Source of the DNA: Adiantum capillus-veneris | Taxonomy: Eukaryota > Streptophyta > Polypodiopsida > Polypodiales > Pteridaceae | NCBI GenBank assembly: GCA_014529385.2 | Contig: CM043942.1 | Span: 8,990,001 to 9,054,000, forward strand | DNA length: 64,000 nt | Direction of reading: 5' to 3' | Shown here: positions 24,901-35,890 of the stretch, in pieces | How the letters are laid out: each line of letters begins with the position of its first letter | Position numbering within the stretch: the stretch's first letter is position 1 | The notes under the pieces: generated by a model | Databases searched by the model: none | What the model was told of the DNA's origin: nothing | Seen by the model: the letters and a program-made list of their open reading frames with translations, nothing else | Program-made: the position numbers and the translations under genes

Positions 24901-27181
24901 CTGTTGAGGTGAAATTACCATTATGCCAAGGGGATGCCCAACATATTCGGCAAAGTTGTCAGCAAATAACTTCTCTACTGCAAAGAATAACGCACCCCCA
25001 ACATTTGAGCCTCCTTCTGGAATATCATCAGCAGAAATGAATGCTACAGCCCCAGGGGATGCAAGTGCTTCCTTTGTATCAATATGTTTGATCTTAGCAG
25101 CTGCTTTCGTACTAAGGACAAACGCTGCAAAAAGACATTGGTCTGGAGAAGGGATGTCATCAACATATACAGCCTCACCTGGATACATCATACACAGTCA
25201 AACATGTGAAAATAATTGTGGCTATGAATGGTCCAATCAAACCTACTGCTATGTAACAGACCTGAAGCCTGAATCTTGGCCTCTGATTTTTCCATTGCTT
25301 TATGAATAAGATACTCCTCCTCCAGGTCAGGTAAAATTTGTTTGCCAGATATACACATTCTTCCCACACCCCCTCCATTGAACTGAGGGTTGATGTTTAT
25401 TTTCGCACCCGGTAAAAACCCATTCTCACTATCCACAGTTGAACTCCGCGTATTATTTGATGCTGCAAATAAGGGAAGAAAGAAGCAGGACAGGTAGTCA
25501 ACTGCCAAACTCAGCTTGTAGCTTGCCCTTTTCGCAAAACTCAAAGAAGGCTTGAGTTCATCCTTCAGAATGCTAATGGCTTCAAGCAAAACACTCGAGT
25601 TAAGAACCTTTCCAGAAAGGAAGCTCTCAACTCTATGCACTCTAATTGCATGGGCTCCTCCAAAGGCCCCAAATGCCAGCCTCACATCCACAACTTTCTG
25701 GTCAGCATCTGATGAGGAAGTCGTTGCAAGAAACGCAGCGTTTAATTGTGCTAAAGCATTCCCTAAGTTACGGGGACTGGCCCTGTAACTCTTAAAGTAA
25801 CATTGCTTAGAACTTAAATCAGATTGATTTCCTACATGATGCGCTCCTGTCGAATTTCCATTAGGCATGTTTCTTGATGCATCAAATCTGCCAACAAATT
25901 GCAAAGGAATGGAAACAGACTCCAAAAGCCAGCCTGGTTCAAGTATGCCTCTTTGCAAGAACTCCTCCATGCTCAAGGAGCATGATTTTGAGCCAGCAGC
26001 AATTATACGAAGCGTAGCTCCTGCTGCTAGGAACAAGGTTGCCAGGTCTGAGTCAAAGTGGAACTGCTGAGCCATGATAAGGTTACCACCAACACTAGCT
26101 CTGTGCCTTACGTGAGGGTTGGCCACCTTTTGTAGATGCGACGCAAGGACATAAGCAATAGATGCATCATCCCTTTCGCTGTCTTCCAGGCATGCACTTG
26201 CCTCCAGCATATTAATGAGCTTCTCAATGGTGACAGCAGCACCCACTGTCAAAAACCCCGAAACCTCTCTCATCACAAGAAGCTCTGGGACACGTCCTAT
26301 ATCGACAAGGACAAGAGGCCTTTGATCCTTGTAATAACCAGAACTGGTATTGCCAACCACAAGTTTCACATCACTTCTTCCTTGGAAGGAGTGCAAAGCT
26401 TTGAAAACAGAGTCCAAATTGCTTGTTTGGATCCATATCTTCTCTTCTCCTTTTGCATCTAGACCTCTAAACTTTACATTGAGATTCAATGCCTGTGGGG
26501 GAGAAGGGTATCCATTTACATGTTGCTTGTGTTCTTCTGTGTTGGCCCTATTCTGTCTGAGATATAACTCTTCCATAAGAAACTCAGGAAAACCCGAATC
26601 AGCTGCACTTGAGTAGGGAGGCAATAGCTCTGTATTTGCTTCATGGATAGAAGCCCAGAAAGAATTAATGCCAAGGTCTTCGACATCCACATCTCCGGCA
26701 AAACTTTTGCAAGTATCTACAATTGGTCTGTAGCCAGTGCATCTGCAAATGTTGCCAACAATGGCCTTCTGGGCGGCTTCGCAGGACAACGTGGGTAGGG
26801 TGTGCAGAGCATGTGGCCCCGCATTGCTGCCATTTCCCATACAGCTGTTGACAGTGTCAACAACGCCTGCCGAAGGAGTTTTTCTGCAGTTGTGCAAGCA
26901 ACTGTAGAGGGAAATGCACATACCGGGGGTACAGAAGCCACACTGGGAGCCGTGAAAACCAGCTATGCGCTGCTGTATAGCATGGAAGGTGGTGCGGGTT
27001 GAGCCCAGACCCTCAATGGTGGTGATGGAGCAGCCATCAAGGGAACAAAGAAGGGCAAGGCAGGAGTTGATACTGTGTTGATGCACTTTCTTCCATATGG
27101 GGTCATAAGTAGCGAGAAGGACAAGGCACGCACCACAGCCACCTGTGGAGAATACACACACAATAAGCAAGAAGATGGGAA

Positions 27182-27229
<48 letters not shown>

Positions 27230-27396
27230 CACACACACTTACCTTCACCGCAGCTGAGCTTGGTGCCGGTGAGGTGAGCGTGAGAGCGAAGGAAGGAGAT
27301 GAGAGTCATGGAGGGGTCGGGGGAAGCAATCTCCACCCTGCGCCCATTGAGCGCGAAGAGCAGAGGGCGGCTTGAAACACAGTGCGCATCCTCCAT
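21924..27396 (-). CDS. AO: Plant aldehyde oxidase (molybdo-flavoenzyme), 10 exons, intact
   Basis: The enzyme oxidises aldehydes to acids with O2. Plant relatives act on abscisic aldehyde and indole-3-acetaldehyde in the cytosol. Exons I place by GT-AG sites and family alignment: 27243-27396, 25262-27142, 24919-25178, 24466-24669, 24175-24393, 23119-24087, 22942-23037, 22677-22775, 22257-22446, 21924-22159. They give 4308 nt, 1435 residues and no stop; plant family members are usually about 1350. The start is ATG 27396 (MEDAHCVSSRPLLFALNGRR). Plant-type 2Fe-2S ligands are C49, C54, C57 and C79; the second cluster is C119, C122, C184 and C186. FAD-site segment KLVVGNTSSGYY is at about 312-323. 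Molybdenum-domain motifs include GGGFGGK at 894-900 and VEVGGIELGQGLWTK. The catalytic Glu is about E1361 in ACGEPPL, where relatives usually have ASGEPPL. Family hallmarks (GSTASEGSCEAVR, YYFYMETQTALA) favour aldehyde oxidase over xanthine dehydrogenase. Substrate cannot be told. An extra segment of about 25 residues (142-168) lies between the Fe-S motifs. Confidence 0.95.
27184..27226. repeat. (CT)n microsatellite filling much of aldehyde oxidase intron 1
   Basis: Intron 1 is only 100 bp (27143-27242), and a 43-bp CT run makes up nearly half of it, between the GTAAGT donor and the CACAG acceptor. Confidence 0.93.
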
Positions 27397-27488
27397 GTCC
27401 ACGGTGCTCTTCAGCGTTACATAATATGCAGTGAAGCTAGTGAACAGTACGACGCCACGCCTAGCTCTTCTTTATTTGCCTTGTGACC

Positions 27489-27497
27489 TCATATAGA
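27489..27497 (-). promoter_or_regulatory. Candidate TATA box of the aldehyde oxidase gene
   Basis: On the minus strand TTCTATATGAGG lies about 95-105 bp upstream of the ATG, which would allow a 5' UTR of about 65 nt. It is judged only by sequence and spacing. Confidence 0.4.
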
Positions 27498-27536
27498 ACG
27501 TTGTCTGCCCCGACTCCCAAGTGTCAAATCTTTGAT

Positions 27537-27546
27537 GCCACGTGTC
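27537..27546 (-). promoter_or_regulatory. G-box / ABRE-like element upstream of aldehyde oxidase
   Basis: On the gene strand this reads GACACGTGGC: a CACGTG core in the ACGTGGC context bound by ABA-responsive bZIP factors. It sits about 145 bp before the ATG and about 45 bp above the candidate TATA box. It falls within or at the edge of the copia-3 LTR. Confidence 0.5.
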
Positions 27547-27976
27547 AATTTTAGAATCTAGATGGTTTTCCACGATTAATGGTTGGCATTATAAGGCTCA
27601 TGTCACACACATCCAGTTGACATGGCCCGACGAAAAGGTCCGCCTAGGTTTTTCATAGTCACATGAGGGGGTGGTGACTATGGGTGCACTGAGTTGGCAG
27701 TCCAACTCATGAGCATGAAACCACAGAAAGCATCCGAGGGGTCGAGCTTGCCCATCCTCGCGCGAGCCTCACCCAAGCCTCTTTTCTTAAAGTTGATTCA
27801 TGGAGAGCTCTAACATTTGTTTGTTGCACAAGCGTGTCTGCCATTCTCGTGTGACATGGGCTGTGGAAGCTCTCAAGTCACAACTTATATATCGTAACAA
27901 ATCTCCCCTGGGATTGATGCGGTGAATGAGAGCTGGCACATAGTGTATAGGGAAGTGTCGTGCCATGAGGACATAA

Positions 27977-28345
27977 TCACTTTACAAAGGGAAGCAAGCC
28001 CAAAGCTTTGCGGAAAGCTTCGAACTTCTCACGAGGCAATGCCTTTGTGAATAGATCTACAAGGTTGTCTTGTGTCGGCACATAAGCCAAGATGATCTCT
28101 CGTGCTAAGAGTCTCTCTCTGACATAGTGATAATTGCACCTCAATGTGCTTTGTGCAAGCATGAAAAAATGGGTTTCTCGCAATTGCCAATGCGCTCCAG
28201 TCGAGATGACGTTGGCAGTATCCTATCCAACACCCAAATCAAACATAAGGCGTCTGAGCCATACACACTCAACTGTAGATGTGAAGACTACCCGGTACTC
28301 GACTTCACAACTGGAAGTGGCCAAAGTAGGTTGCTTCTTACTCAA
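27977..28345 (-). pseudogene. copia-3 RNase H C-terminal fragment
   Basis: The open part (28183-27977) reads LRCNYHYVRERLLAREI, then AYVPTQDNLVDLFTKALPRE, and FRKALG to the stop: the end of copia RNase H. Upstream in the same element SKQPTLATSSCEVEYR and WLRRLMFDLGV are recognisable to about 28345 with a stop and shifts. No catalytic function remains. Confidence 0.88.
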
Positions 28346-28469
28346 CCATTATATGCATGAACTACTGAGCATGAAATAAAAATCACTTATGGACACTCGT
28401 GTGTCATAACAACTAGCCCAATCATTTTTCAAGGACTCATTGGGCAAGAGCGACAAGTGAAACCAATTG

Positions 28470-29330
28470 AAGGTTGGCGACATTGAGGAGCCGATCTTAG
28501 CACTTGTAGACGGCGGTTCGGAAATTAATCTTATGGCAAAGGGATTGTACCAGAAGGGGAAGTGGCCTATGGATGTGGACCGCGATTGGTGGAAATGTGT
28601 TGCCAACATGCTTCCAAGCGATTGATATTGTGCATGTGCAAATGTTAAGGTAATTATTGGGGATGCTTCTGATGAACAAAACTTTTTTGTACAGGAGCAT
28701 TCCTCTTATCCACTTATTTTGGGACAGCCATACATTACATCTGTGCAGATGGAAATGAAGGTACTAGATGACGGCTCGGCCTATGCAAGGATTCAGAGCC
28801 GAGATGGTAAAAGAGCTGTTCAATTTATGAATGTATGTGTTGACTATGCTAGGAATAAAGACATTTACGTGATCATTCATAACCAAAGATATGTAACGAG
28901 TTCAAAGAACACACATTTGCACAAGATTTTTTCGGAGTGCCATTATAGAGCGGGACTATGGTGGTACAAAGGAGGGAAGCTCTCGCAAAGAGAAACTTTC
29001 TCTTCAGGGTTTTTGGGATTGACATATGAGGGTTCAATATCTTACATGAAATTTAATGATTTGCCTAAGTGGGAGAAGCAATATGTCTCAAGTATTCAAA
29101 GTGAATTGCAGGGATGTGATGTGCTTGAACCCAATGATGTGATTTCAAGAATCTTTGAAGAGGTTTCATATTTTGACACTATGTCAGAGCTTGAGGAGAT
29201 CATGCAAACCAGGTTACAAAGTGGAACTGAAGTTGTTAAAGTGCACTCAATGGACATGTATGAAGAGCTGGACATATATGAGGCACTTATGCATATTAAG
29301 GATGATTTGAGTGAAACAGTTGAAGCCTAG
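28470..29330 (+). pseudogene. gypsy-2 aspartic protease and linker
   Basis: ALVDGGSEINLMAKG at about 28502-28550 is a retropepsin active site. After a TGA near 28623 (after NMLPSD) comes the protease second half, with YPLILGQPYI and VLDDGSAYARIQSRDGKRAV. The frame 28719-29330 then stays open into a poorly conserved acidic linker. Sequence before about 28440 is lost at the copia-3 junction. This is a different gypsy lineage from gypsy-1 and gypsy-3. Confidence 0.8.
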
Positions 29331-29622
29331 GTAGAGATAAAGTACAAAACTGCTACAAAGAAAGTAAGACCAGTGGCTACATCTCTACCAGAAGGAAGTG
29401 ATGGGGTGATTAAGGAAGCTTCTCGACAACCTATGCCCAGTGATTCGAAGAACATTGGACATAAATTTACTAAGGAGACATTGGAACAACTGAAGATTGG
29501 AGAGGATGGTTTCCTCAACGAAGAGGAGATCAAATGCTTCCAAGATATGCTTGAAAAACACGATAAAGATTTTTCTTTTGAGCCAAGTGAGATTGGATAG
29601 CTTGAATCCAAGTGTTGTGTTT

Positions 29623-29720
29623 CCATGGAGCTTATGTCTCACACTATTCCTTACATGCCATGGAGCTTATGTTTCACACTATTCCTCACATGCCATGGAG
29701 CTTATGTCCTATTCCAGTTC
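29623..29720. repeat. 35-bp tandem repeat, about 2.7 copies, inside gypsy-2 pol
   Basis: CCATGGAGCTTATGT recurs at 29623, 29658 and 29693. A 35-bp period shifts the reading frame at each copy, so it disrupts the region between protease and reverse transcriptase. Confidence 0.9.
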
Positions 29721-31015
29721 CTAAGATCACTTGCCAAAACTTGTTGATTTGCTTAATGAAAAGATGCGGATGGGTATTTTGGAACAATCATGCAAGCCAT
29801 ACTCTAATCGATGGTTTTACTGTTCCGAAGAAAAATGGTATCGTAAGGTTCATACAGGACATGTGACCGGTTAACAAGGTAACAATCCACAATGTGTACA
29901 CAAGCCCAATTGTGGATGGATTTGCCGAAGCCTTTGCAGGTAGATCTATTTACTCTTTGGTGATCTTTACTCTGGATACGATCAATTTCAGTTAGCTTTG
30001 GAGAGCAGGAATCTTATTACGATGCGCACTCCTCTCGACTTGGTAAGGATTGGCACTCTACCACAAGGTGCTACTAATTATGTAGCTCATATGATGAATG
30101 GCATGAATAAGGTATTAAGGGATTTTATCCCTCATGTTACTGTGCCTTTCACTGATGATCAACATATTGCTGGCAAAAGATCAGAGGGGGTGCCACCGGT
30201 TTGTTGCTCAACATATTGTTGACTGTGATGCTATTTTATCTAGGCTTGAAGAAGTTAACTTGACACTTTCAAGGCAAAAGTCAACTTTTGGTGCTAAAGA
30301 GGTTATAAGGCCAAATCCAATTAAAGTTGAAGCTATCCAAAAGATGAAAGAAACATACTCTTCAGTTACTGAAGTTCGTCAGTTTCTAAGTGCATGTGTA
30401 TTCTACCTTATTTGGCTGTCACATTTTTGTCGTGTTGTAGAGGTGCTTTACCAATTGCTAAGGAAGGGTAAAAAGTTTGTATGGGAAGAAGTTCACACGA
30501 AGGCTATGAGGAAACTAAAGAAGATGCTTCTCGAGGCTCCGACCTTGAGGAAAGTCGACTACAAATGCAGAAGGCCAATAATCTTAACAGTTGACACTAG
30601 CCTGATAGCTATTGGGTGGGCTATAGATCAGGATGATGTAGAAGGACACATGTATGCATGCATTTCAATTTGGAGCAAAGGTGCTCAATGCTCATCAACA
30701 AGGTTACCCACATGTTAAGAGAGAACTTTGGGGCGTTGCTACTGCTCTAAAGTCTGATAAAGAATATTTTATTGGGGCTTCAGTCGTGGTGGTAGAGATA
30801 GATTGCTTGTCATTCATAGGGATGATTGCAAACTGCTCTACTCCATACATTTCCATGATGTGATGGATAGCCTATATTAAGTCTCTTAAACCTGAATTTT
30901 GTCATATTGGAGGTAGAGATAACCCTGTTGCAGATATGTTATCAAGGGCCAGGTTTGAAAATGAAGAAGAGATGCTTACCACAAGTGATGATGTTGGTTT
31001 AAAGTTCTAGATAAA
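29720..31015 (+). pseudogene. gypsy-2 reverse transcriptase and RNase H
   Basis: Fingers motif FTVPKKNGIVRFIQDM is at about 29813-29862, then LPQGATNYVAHMMNGMNK. The catalytic box is degenerate (VPFTDD, about 30148). Further on are EVRQFLSACVFYLIWL, LRKVDYKCRRPIILTVDTS, FGAKVLNAHQQGYPHVKREL and DNPVADMLSRARFENEEEM (RNase H and tether). Several frameshifts and a TGA near 30861 break it. Confidence 0.85.
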
Positions 31016-31019
31016 GTTC

Positions 31020-32273
31020 TACACATCTGCTTATTTACATGCAAATTGTTGTATCACTAGACAAGAAGGATGGAGTGATCAAGATTACAAGAAGATCAGG
31101 AAAAAGGCCTATAGATACTTTCTAAGGGATGGGCATCTATGGGAGCAGCCAAAGCGTCCAAGAGGGGTACCGCAGTGGGTTGTTTGCAACAAAGCAACTC
31201 AACAACAGGTGATAAAAGAGTTTCATGAAAGCTTATCGAATGGACATAGAGGAGTATGGGCAACCTTTGTCAAGATCAAGGACCGATACTGGTGGAAAGG
31301 TATGCATAAATGTGGGGCTCAATTCGTGGAGACGTGCTTAGTATGCCAATGGTATTCTAATGTACGATGTCAATATGGATTGCATCCCACTTATCCACTG
31401 GCTATGCATTACAATTGGGTGGTGGACCTGATTACAATGCCAATAGGTTTTTGGAAAATGAGGTACATTGTTCTAGCTAGAGAAGATCTTACTAACCAAG
31501 TTGAAGGCAAAGCTTTGCGTACCAAAGCTACCAGTTTTGTATACAAGTTCTTTCTTGATGATGTGATTTCCACGTATGGTATTATTGATAAAATAATTGT
31601 TAATAGAGGAGCTGGATGCATATGAAGCTCATGAATTCTTTGTTGTTTGGGCATCAAATTGTCTCTCACTACATCGTACAATCCAGAGACTAAACTCTTA
31701 CCTTTTGCTTTATGGGTTGATTGTACCACACATAGTTCTGTTCAAGTTTTATGCCATTCAAGTTGATGTATCTATAGAGCAAGCAATTATGTCTTAAACT
31801 ATAATGCCATAGGAAGAAGGTATGACTACAAAATATTTTCTTGCTTTACGCATTCGCCAACTTGAGAGATGTTAAGAAGATATCAAGAAGGCAAAAGGCA
31901 AGCTCAAGGAGGCAAGGTTAAAAAGTAAAGTAGCGTTTGATAGGAAGCATATGCTACGACCCCATGCTATCAAAGATGGGGATTGGGTACTTGTTTACGA
32001 TAGTATCTTGGAGAATCAATTTACTCCTCTGCAGAAAATGGTTAAACAATCGTTTGGATCATATGTGGTACTTCATGTTTATGGCAATGCAACGTACAAA
32101 TTTATGTGAACTTGATGGCATTGTGCTCAAGGTGCTTATTGCAAGGAAAATAATTAAATTATTCAAGAAGTGAGAGGGTGAGATTGTTCTTGAAGATCTT
32201 GATTCACATCAACCTCCAGAAGATAATGATATGTATGCATCAAATGATGTTTCTGATGATGTTGATTAAGTGC
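31020..32273 (+). pseudogene. gypsy-2 integrase
   Basis: Zinc-binding part: VIKEFHESLSNGHRG, then CLVCQ (31209-31360). First catalytic Asp is in WVVDLITMP (about 31420). The second is apparently Asn in IIVNRG (about 31596). The segment with the third acidic residue seems deleted (near 31680). C-terminal matches FLALRIRQLERC, FDRKHMLRPHAIKDGDWVLV and SFGSYVVLHVYGNATYKF follow. An acidic tail (DNDMYASNDVSDDVD) ends at TAA about 32267-32269. Confidence 0.82.
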
Positions 32274-32293
32274 ACTTGGCACAGGCGGGAGGC

Positions 32294-32573
32294 TTGCACG
32301 TTCAGAGGGGGTGGATTTCGTGTCGCTTCGCTTCCATGATGGGAAAAGAGAGAAGGATGCAATTGTGCCTAATTGAATTTTACATGATTATCGAATAGTG
32401 ATCAGGGCTTGGTAACAAGCTAGATTGATGCCAAATGTATGCCAGATGCGACTTTAAAGGGCCAGAAACTGTCTTGGTAATGCTCAAAGTGGAGATGTTT
32501 GAGGCTGTCAGAATTGCAAGTTTAAGGACTAGAATTGTAGTACTCAAAGTGTTCAATAGGTATGTCTTTACGG
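32294..32573 (+). repeat. gypsy-2 polypurine tract and partial 3' LTR
   Basis: CAGAGGGGGTGG precedes TGTCGCTTCG (about 32319). About 160 bp from there match the start of the LTRs at 32574 and 56305. Homology then fades and BIG's LTR starts at 32574. It is either truncated or was the insertion site of BIG. Confidence 0.6.
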
Positions 32574-32762
32574 TGTCGTGTAGCTCTGCTTCCATGATGG
32601 AAAAAGAGCAGAGAAATGAAAGCTAAACTTCTTTGAAGTCTACACATTTATCGAGTAGTGATCATGGCTTGTCAACAGGCCAAGTTTAATTATTAATGCA
32701 TGCCAAATGCGGCTTAAAAGGGCCAACGGATACCTTAATGATGCTAAAACAGGAGTATGCTT
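32574..32762 (+). repeat. BIG 5' LTR, part 1
   Basis: Begins TGTCGTGTAGCTCTGCTTCC, as at 56305, and matches that copy up to AGGAGTATGCTT, where copia-2 is inserted. Confidence 0.85.
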
Positions 32763-32952
32763 TGTTGGGGTATAGGCGCATGTGCCTTGCCCGACCGCCC
32801 AGAGTCTGGACGTGCACTGACTTGTATACCTTATACATAGCATAAGTGTATAGTGGGCTGCTCACTCTTTGAGTCTCCCCACCCATATATGTGTGTCGTG
32901 TGTCTCCTTCTCTCTCTCACTCTTCGTCTGTGGTGCTCTCCAATCCCCTTCA
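32763..32952 (+). repeat. copia-2 5' LTR
   Basis: 190 bp from TGTTGGGGTATAG to CCCCTTCA, with TATATG near 32887. The start is fixed by comparison with the empty LTR copy. Confidence 0.8.
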
Positions 32953-32954
32953 AT

Positions 32955-32967
32955 TGGTATCAAAGCA
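32955..32967 (+). other. copia-2 primer-binding site
   Basis: TGGTATCAAAGCA, two bases past the LTR, is a variant of the initiator Met tRNA primer site. Confidence 0.85.
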
Positions 32968-32969
32968 AC

Positions 32970-33248
32970 ATGTGTGAGAGCGTAGATGGATTGCTTCACG
33001 ATGAACTCGTCGGCTATGGCGGAGAGGTCACAGATCTGAGCAAAGAAATAGAGGAGGCTTGTGGACAGCCATACAAAGGCTTGCATGAGAGCTCTCAGGA
33101 GCTTCCTAGTGCTCACAGATCAGTCCACAGTTCCTCTACAGATCAACCCACTATGTACAACAATTTTCCTCTTCTCGGCAAGCTTTGCAACGGCTACATC
33201 GGCGACAGATTGGAGCTTGGAGCTTCCATAGACATGGAAGCATTGTGA
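32970..33248 (+). CDS. Small leader reading frame in copia-2
   Basis: The ATG at 32970, three bases after the primer site, opens a 92-codon frame (MCESVDGLLHDELVGYGGEV, ending DMEAL). It has no recognisable domain. It lies about 1.1 kb before gag. It may be the remains of an older gag start or a leader peptide, or may be chance. The rest of the leader (33249-34376) shows no coding structure. Confidence 0.25.
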   Translation: MCESVDGLLHDELVGYGGEVTDLSKEIEEACGQPYKGLHESSQELPSAHRSVHSSSTDQPTMYNNFPLLGKLCNGYIGDRLELGASIDMEAL

Positions 33249-34376
33249 TATTGATGCATTCAGCTCACGCATCAAGGTGGGAAGTGAGTTTGAGCCTTTC
33301 TATGAGCTCAAAGAAGCACAGAAGAAAGTCGTTCAGTTTTTGGCAGTTTGACAACAGTCTACTGTTTTGCTCATAACTTGAGCTACAAATCTCCGATCCC
33401 AAAAAAATTTGGTTCAAAACGGAGCTGGCTTCAAGCTCTACGACTTTGTAGAAGGAATTGTTTTCTGATTCAGAGTGCAGGTGGGTCTGAAATTAAAAAC
33501 ACAGAGACTGTTTTTCAGGACAGTTTTGGGCTCTGTTGTTTTCTTTGCTGCAGACAGCTTACCTGTGCACACTGCAGGTAGCAGGCACATATGAGGTGTT
33601 ACAAGATCGGGTTTGACTCCCAGGTACAGGTTGAGTCTAGTACTCCCACATGTGTTGCCAGTTGCAGTTGAGTGGTTCTTCTACAATGTTGTGGCTTGCA
33701 TACATGGTCTTTGAGCGGGTAATGCTCTATGTATGCTTATGTGGTGAGCAGTAGATCTTGTGAGCAAGTGCAGAGGTTGGTTGTGGATGACATGTACGGT
33801 CACCTGTGGTACTCTTTGTGAGCATTTCTTGGACACAGGTTTGTAGAGCTTATGCATGTATGTTGAGCGTAGTTTGATGCGCATTGATTTCTCATTGTAT
33901 TGAGCTTGCAGGACAATGGTTATTTTGTGTTGATAGCCATTGTGCGTCGAAACTCTGGTGAAATTTTCCCAAGAGTTTTATGCGCATCATTTATGCGATC
34001 TAGGTAGAGATTGCGGGTTGCACTCAACATTTGCGTGCGGTGTTCTCTGTAGGTGGGAGATTTGTGCGTGTGTATGCATCGATACCGCACAGTGTGGGCT
34101 TGGTGATTAGCTCATGGTTTGACAGGCGTACAGTTATCTTGGCACACTCACAGGAGTGAATATTGTGATGTATGCTTGTGTGGCTACAAGCTAGGTAGCC
34201 GGATTCGAGTCATATTGACTTGTGATTTTGTGCAAGGTTTTGCACGGTTATTGGTGCAATTTTGCATCAGGTTTTGAGCCATATTTGTAGACTTTTGTTG
34301 ATGCGATTCGAGGGAGTTTAGGGATGATTTGGTTGACATTTGCTACTCATTGTTGGTTGCTCTTTTGCGAGCATTA

Positions 34377-35035
34377 TGGCTGATTTTTCATTTGACTTCC
34401 AACATTATGGTCTGACACAGTTTGATGGTGCAGATTTTGTTGCTTAGAAGGAGAATATGCTTGTTGCATTGGCGGATTTGGGGCAGGATAAACCCTTGCG
34501 TGGTTTATCGGTGAAGCCCAAGTCTATGCGTGATGATGATTGGCAGGATCTTGATGAGTTAGCCATGTCTACGATTCGTTTGCATCTGGTTGAGTCTGTT
34601 TACTGGCAGGTCTCGAGGGAGACTACAACTCATGCTTTATGGTAGAGTTTACATGCTATGTACGCGACATCCATGTCTACAGGGGAGTATAGTCCCACTT
34701 CTATGTCTATGGGAGAGATTGGTCCCACACGCAAGTCTCGACGGCATAGAGACTTGACATGTTGGCATTGTGGACATAGAGGGCACATTAGGCATCGATG
34801 TTTCAGGCGTTTGAGACAACGGAGGCAACAGATGCGTGATGCAGATTTGGACATGACAGATGCTAGTGAGATCAGTACGGTGGTTACTGAGTATGCTTGT
34901 GACGGCGATGTCACATTTACATCTAGCTTGTCTTCAGACGATCTTATGTCTAACGGATTGCATATCGGATTGCACATTGTCTTCACATTGGTTACTAGAT
35001 TCAGATGCTACTTTCCATGTCACGTCGCATCGTGA
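34377..35035 (+). pseudogene. copia-2 gag
   Basis: The ATG at 34377 (MADFSFDFQHYGLTQFDGAD) starts Gag. TAG stops lie at about 34446 and 34644. LADLGQDKPLRGLSVKPKSM and WQDLDELAMSTIRLHL match the short Gag of this copia group. The zinc knuckle CWHCGHRGHIRHRC (about 34758-34800) has all four ligands. The capsid between the second stop and the knuckle is shortened. Confidence 0.8.
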
Positions 35036-35738
35036 GTGGTTTAGCACGTGTTTTAGTGGGAGACTTGGTTGTGTGCACATGGCTGATGGTGTTGTGTATG
35101 ACATTGAGGGTGAAGGAGACGTATGTTTGTACTTGCCCAGTGGTATGAGATTTACCCTGCGTCATGTGCGTTATGTGCCAGATCTGAGACGGGATTTGAT
35201 CTCAGTCAGACAGTTACGGGATAGTGGATGTCGAGTATTGCTGCTTGAGCGATCTTTTGCGTTGCATTTGGGTTCGCTAGTGATTGCGAGAGGTGCTAGA
35301 GTTGGCACATGGTACCCATTGCACGTAGTACTGGTGCGAGATGGTCGAGTCTCAATCTTGTTACAGCCATGTAGAGAGCGAGAGACCCAGACAGTCTCTT
35401 TTGCTCATGGGTTGCAAGGTGCTTTGCATGGAGTGCAGAGTAGTGAGCTCGTTGTGCACACAGTTGGGGCACGACTTGAGCAGTCACACAGAGAGGTGAC
35501 AGAGTTAGAAATGCATGCTTTGCTGGTGACTGAGCAAAGCAGAGAGTCAGTTGTGCGAGATACTCCTATGCAGGATAGACAGGTAGAGCGGTCTTGCTCT
35601 AGTGAGTCACGACAGGAGGACATTGTGCAAGAGTCTATGCATAAGGAGTTAGAGCATGAGAGCTCTAGTGAGTCACAACAGATTGAGTGGTCATGTTTGC
35701 AGAGGATGATTGCAGAGGATGATTGCAGAGGAGGCTGA
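34990..35738 (+). pseudogene. copia-2 protease and repetitive linker
   Basis: LLDSDATFHVTSHREWF near 34990-35042 is the copia protease site, with the Gly of Asp-Ser-Gly changed to Asp. RFTLRHVRYVPDLRRDLISV follows in the same open frame (34860-35738). The last 80 residues are an acidic Ser/Glu/Gln-rich linker with a repeated motif (SCSSESRQEDIVQ and ESSSESQQIEWSC) not usual in copia. Integrase is missing. Confidence 0.75.
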
Positions 35739-35890
35739 GATGTCAGCGATTATGCAGTCATTCCTTTCTATGCTCGACAGTGAGCATGGGGATATAGTTG
35801 TGCAGGATGTCTTCCAGCAGACACCTAGAGCAGTTGGTTTGCTCTGAGGTTGCACGACAGATTGATGCGTCTTTTGCGGACAGTTAGGAG

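Larger units (their letters stand above)
27440..28350 (-). mobile_element. copia-3: 3' end of a Ty1/copia element, upstream of aldehyde oxidase
   Basis: On the minus strand the order is RNase H, stop codon (27977-27979), polypurine tract CCAGGGGAGA (about 27903-27912), then an LTR beginning TGTTACG at 27899. The element points the same way as the aldehyde oxidase gene, so its LTR lies in that gene's promoter region. The LTR's far end cannot be fixed without a second copy, so 27440 is only a guess. Everything 5' of RNase H is missing. Confidence 0.75.

Noticed and set aside
21924-27396. Xanthine dehydrogenase as the identity of the minus-strand gene
   Set aside because: The GSTASEGSCEAVR, ETQTALA and VEVGGIELGQGLWTK segments follow plant aldehyde oxidases, and the MRGPGHVQGS motif resembles the aldehyde oxidase form (R-A-P-G-x-V-Q) and not the RGFGGPQ form of xanthine dehydrogenases.
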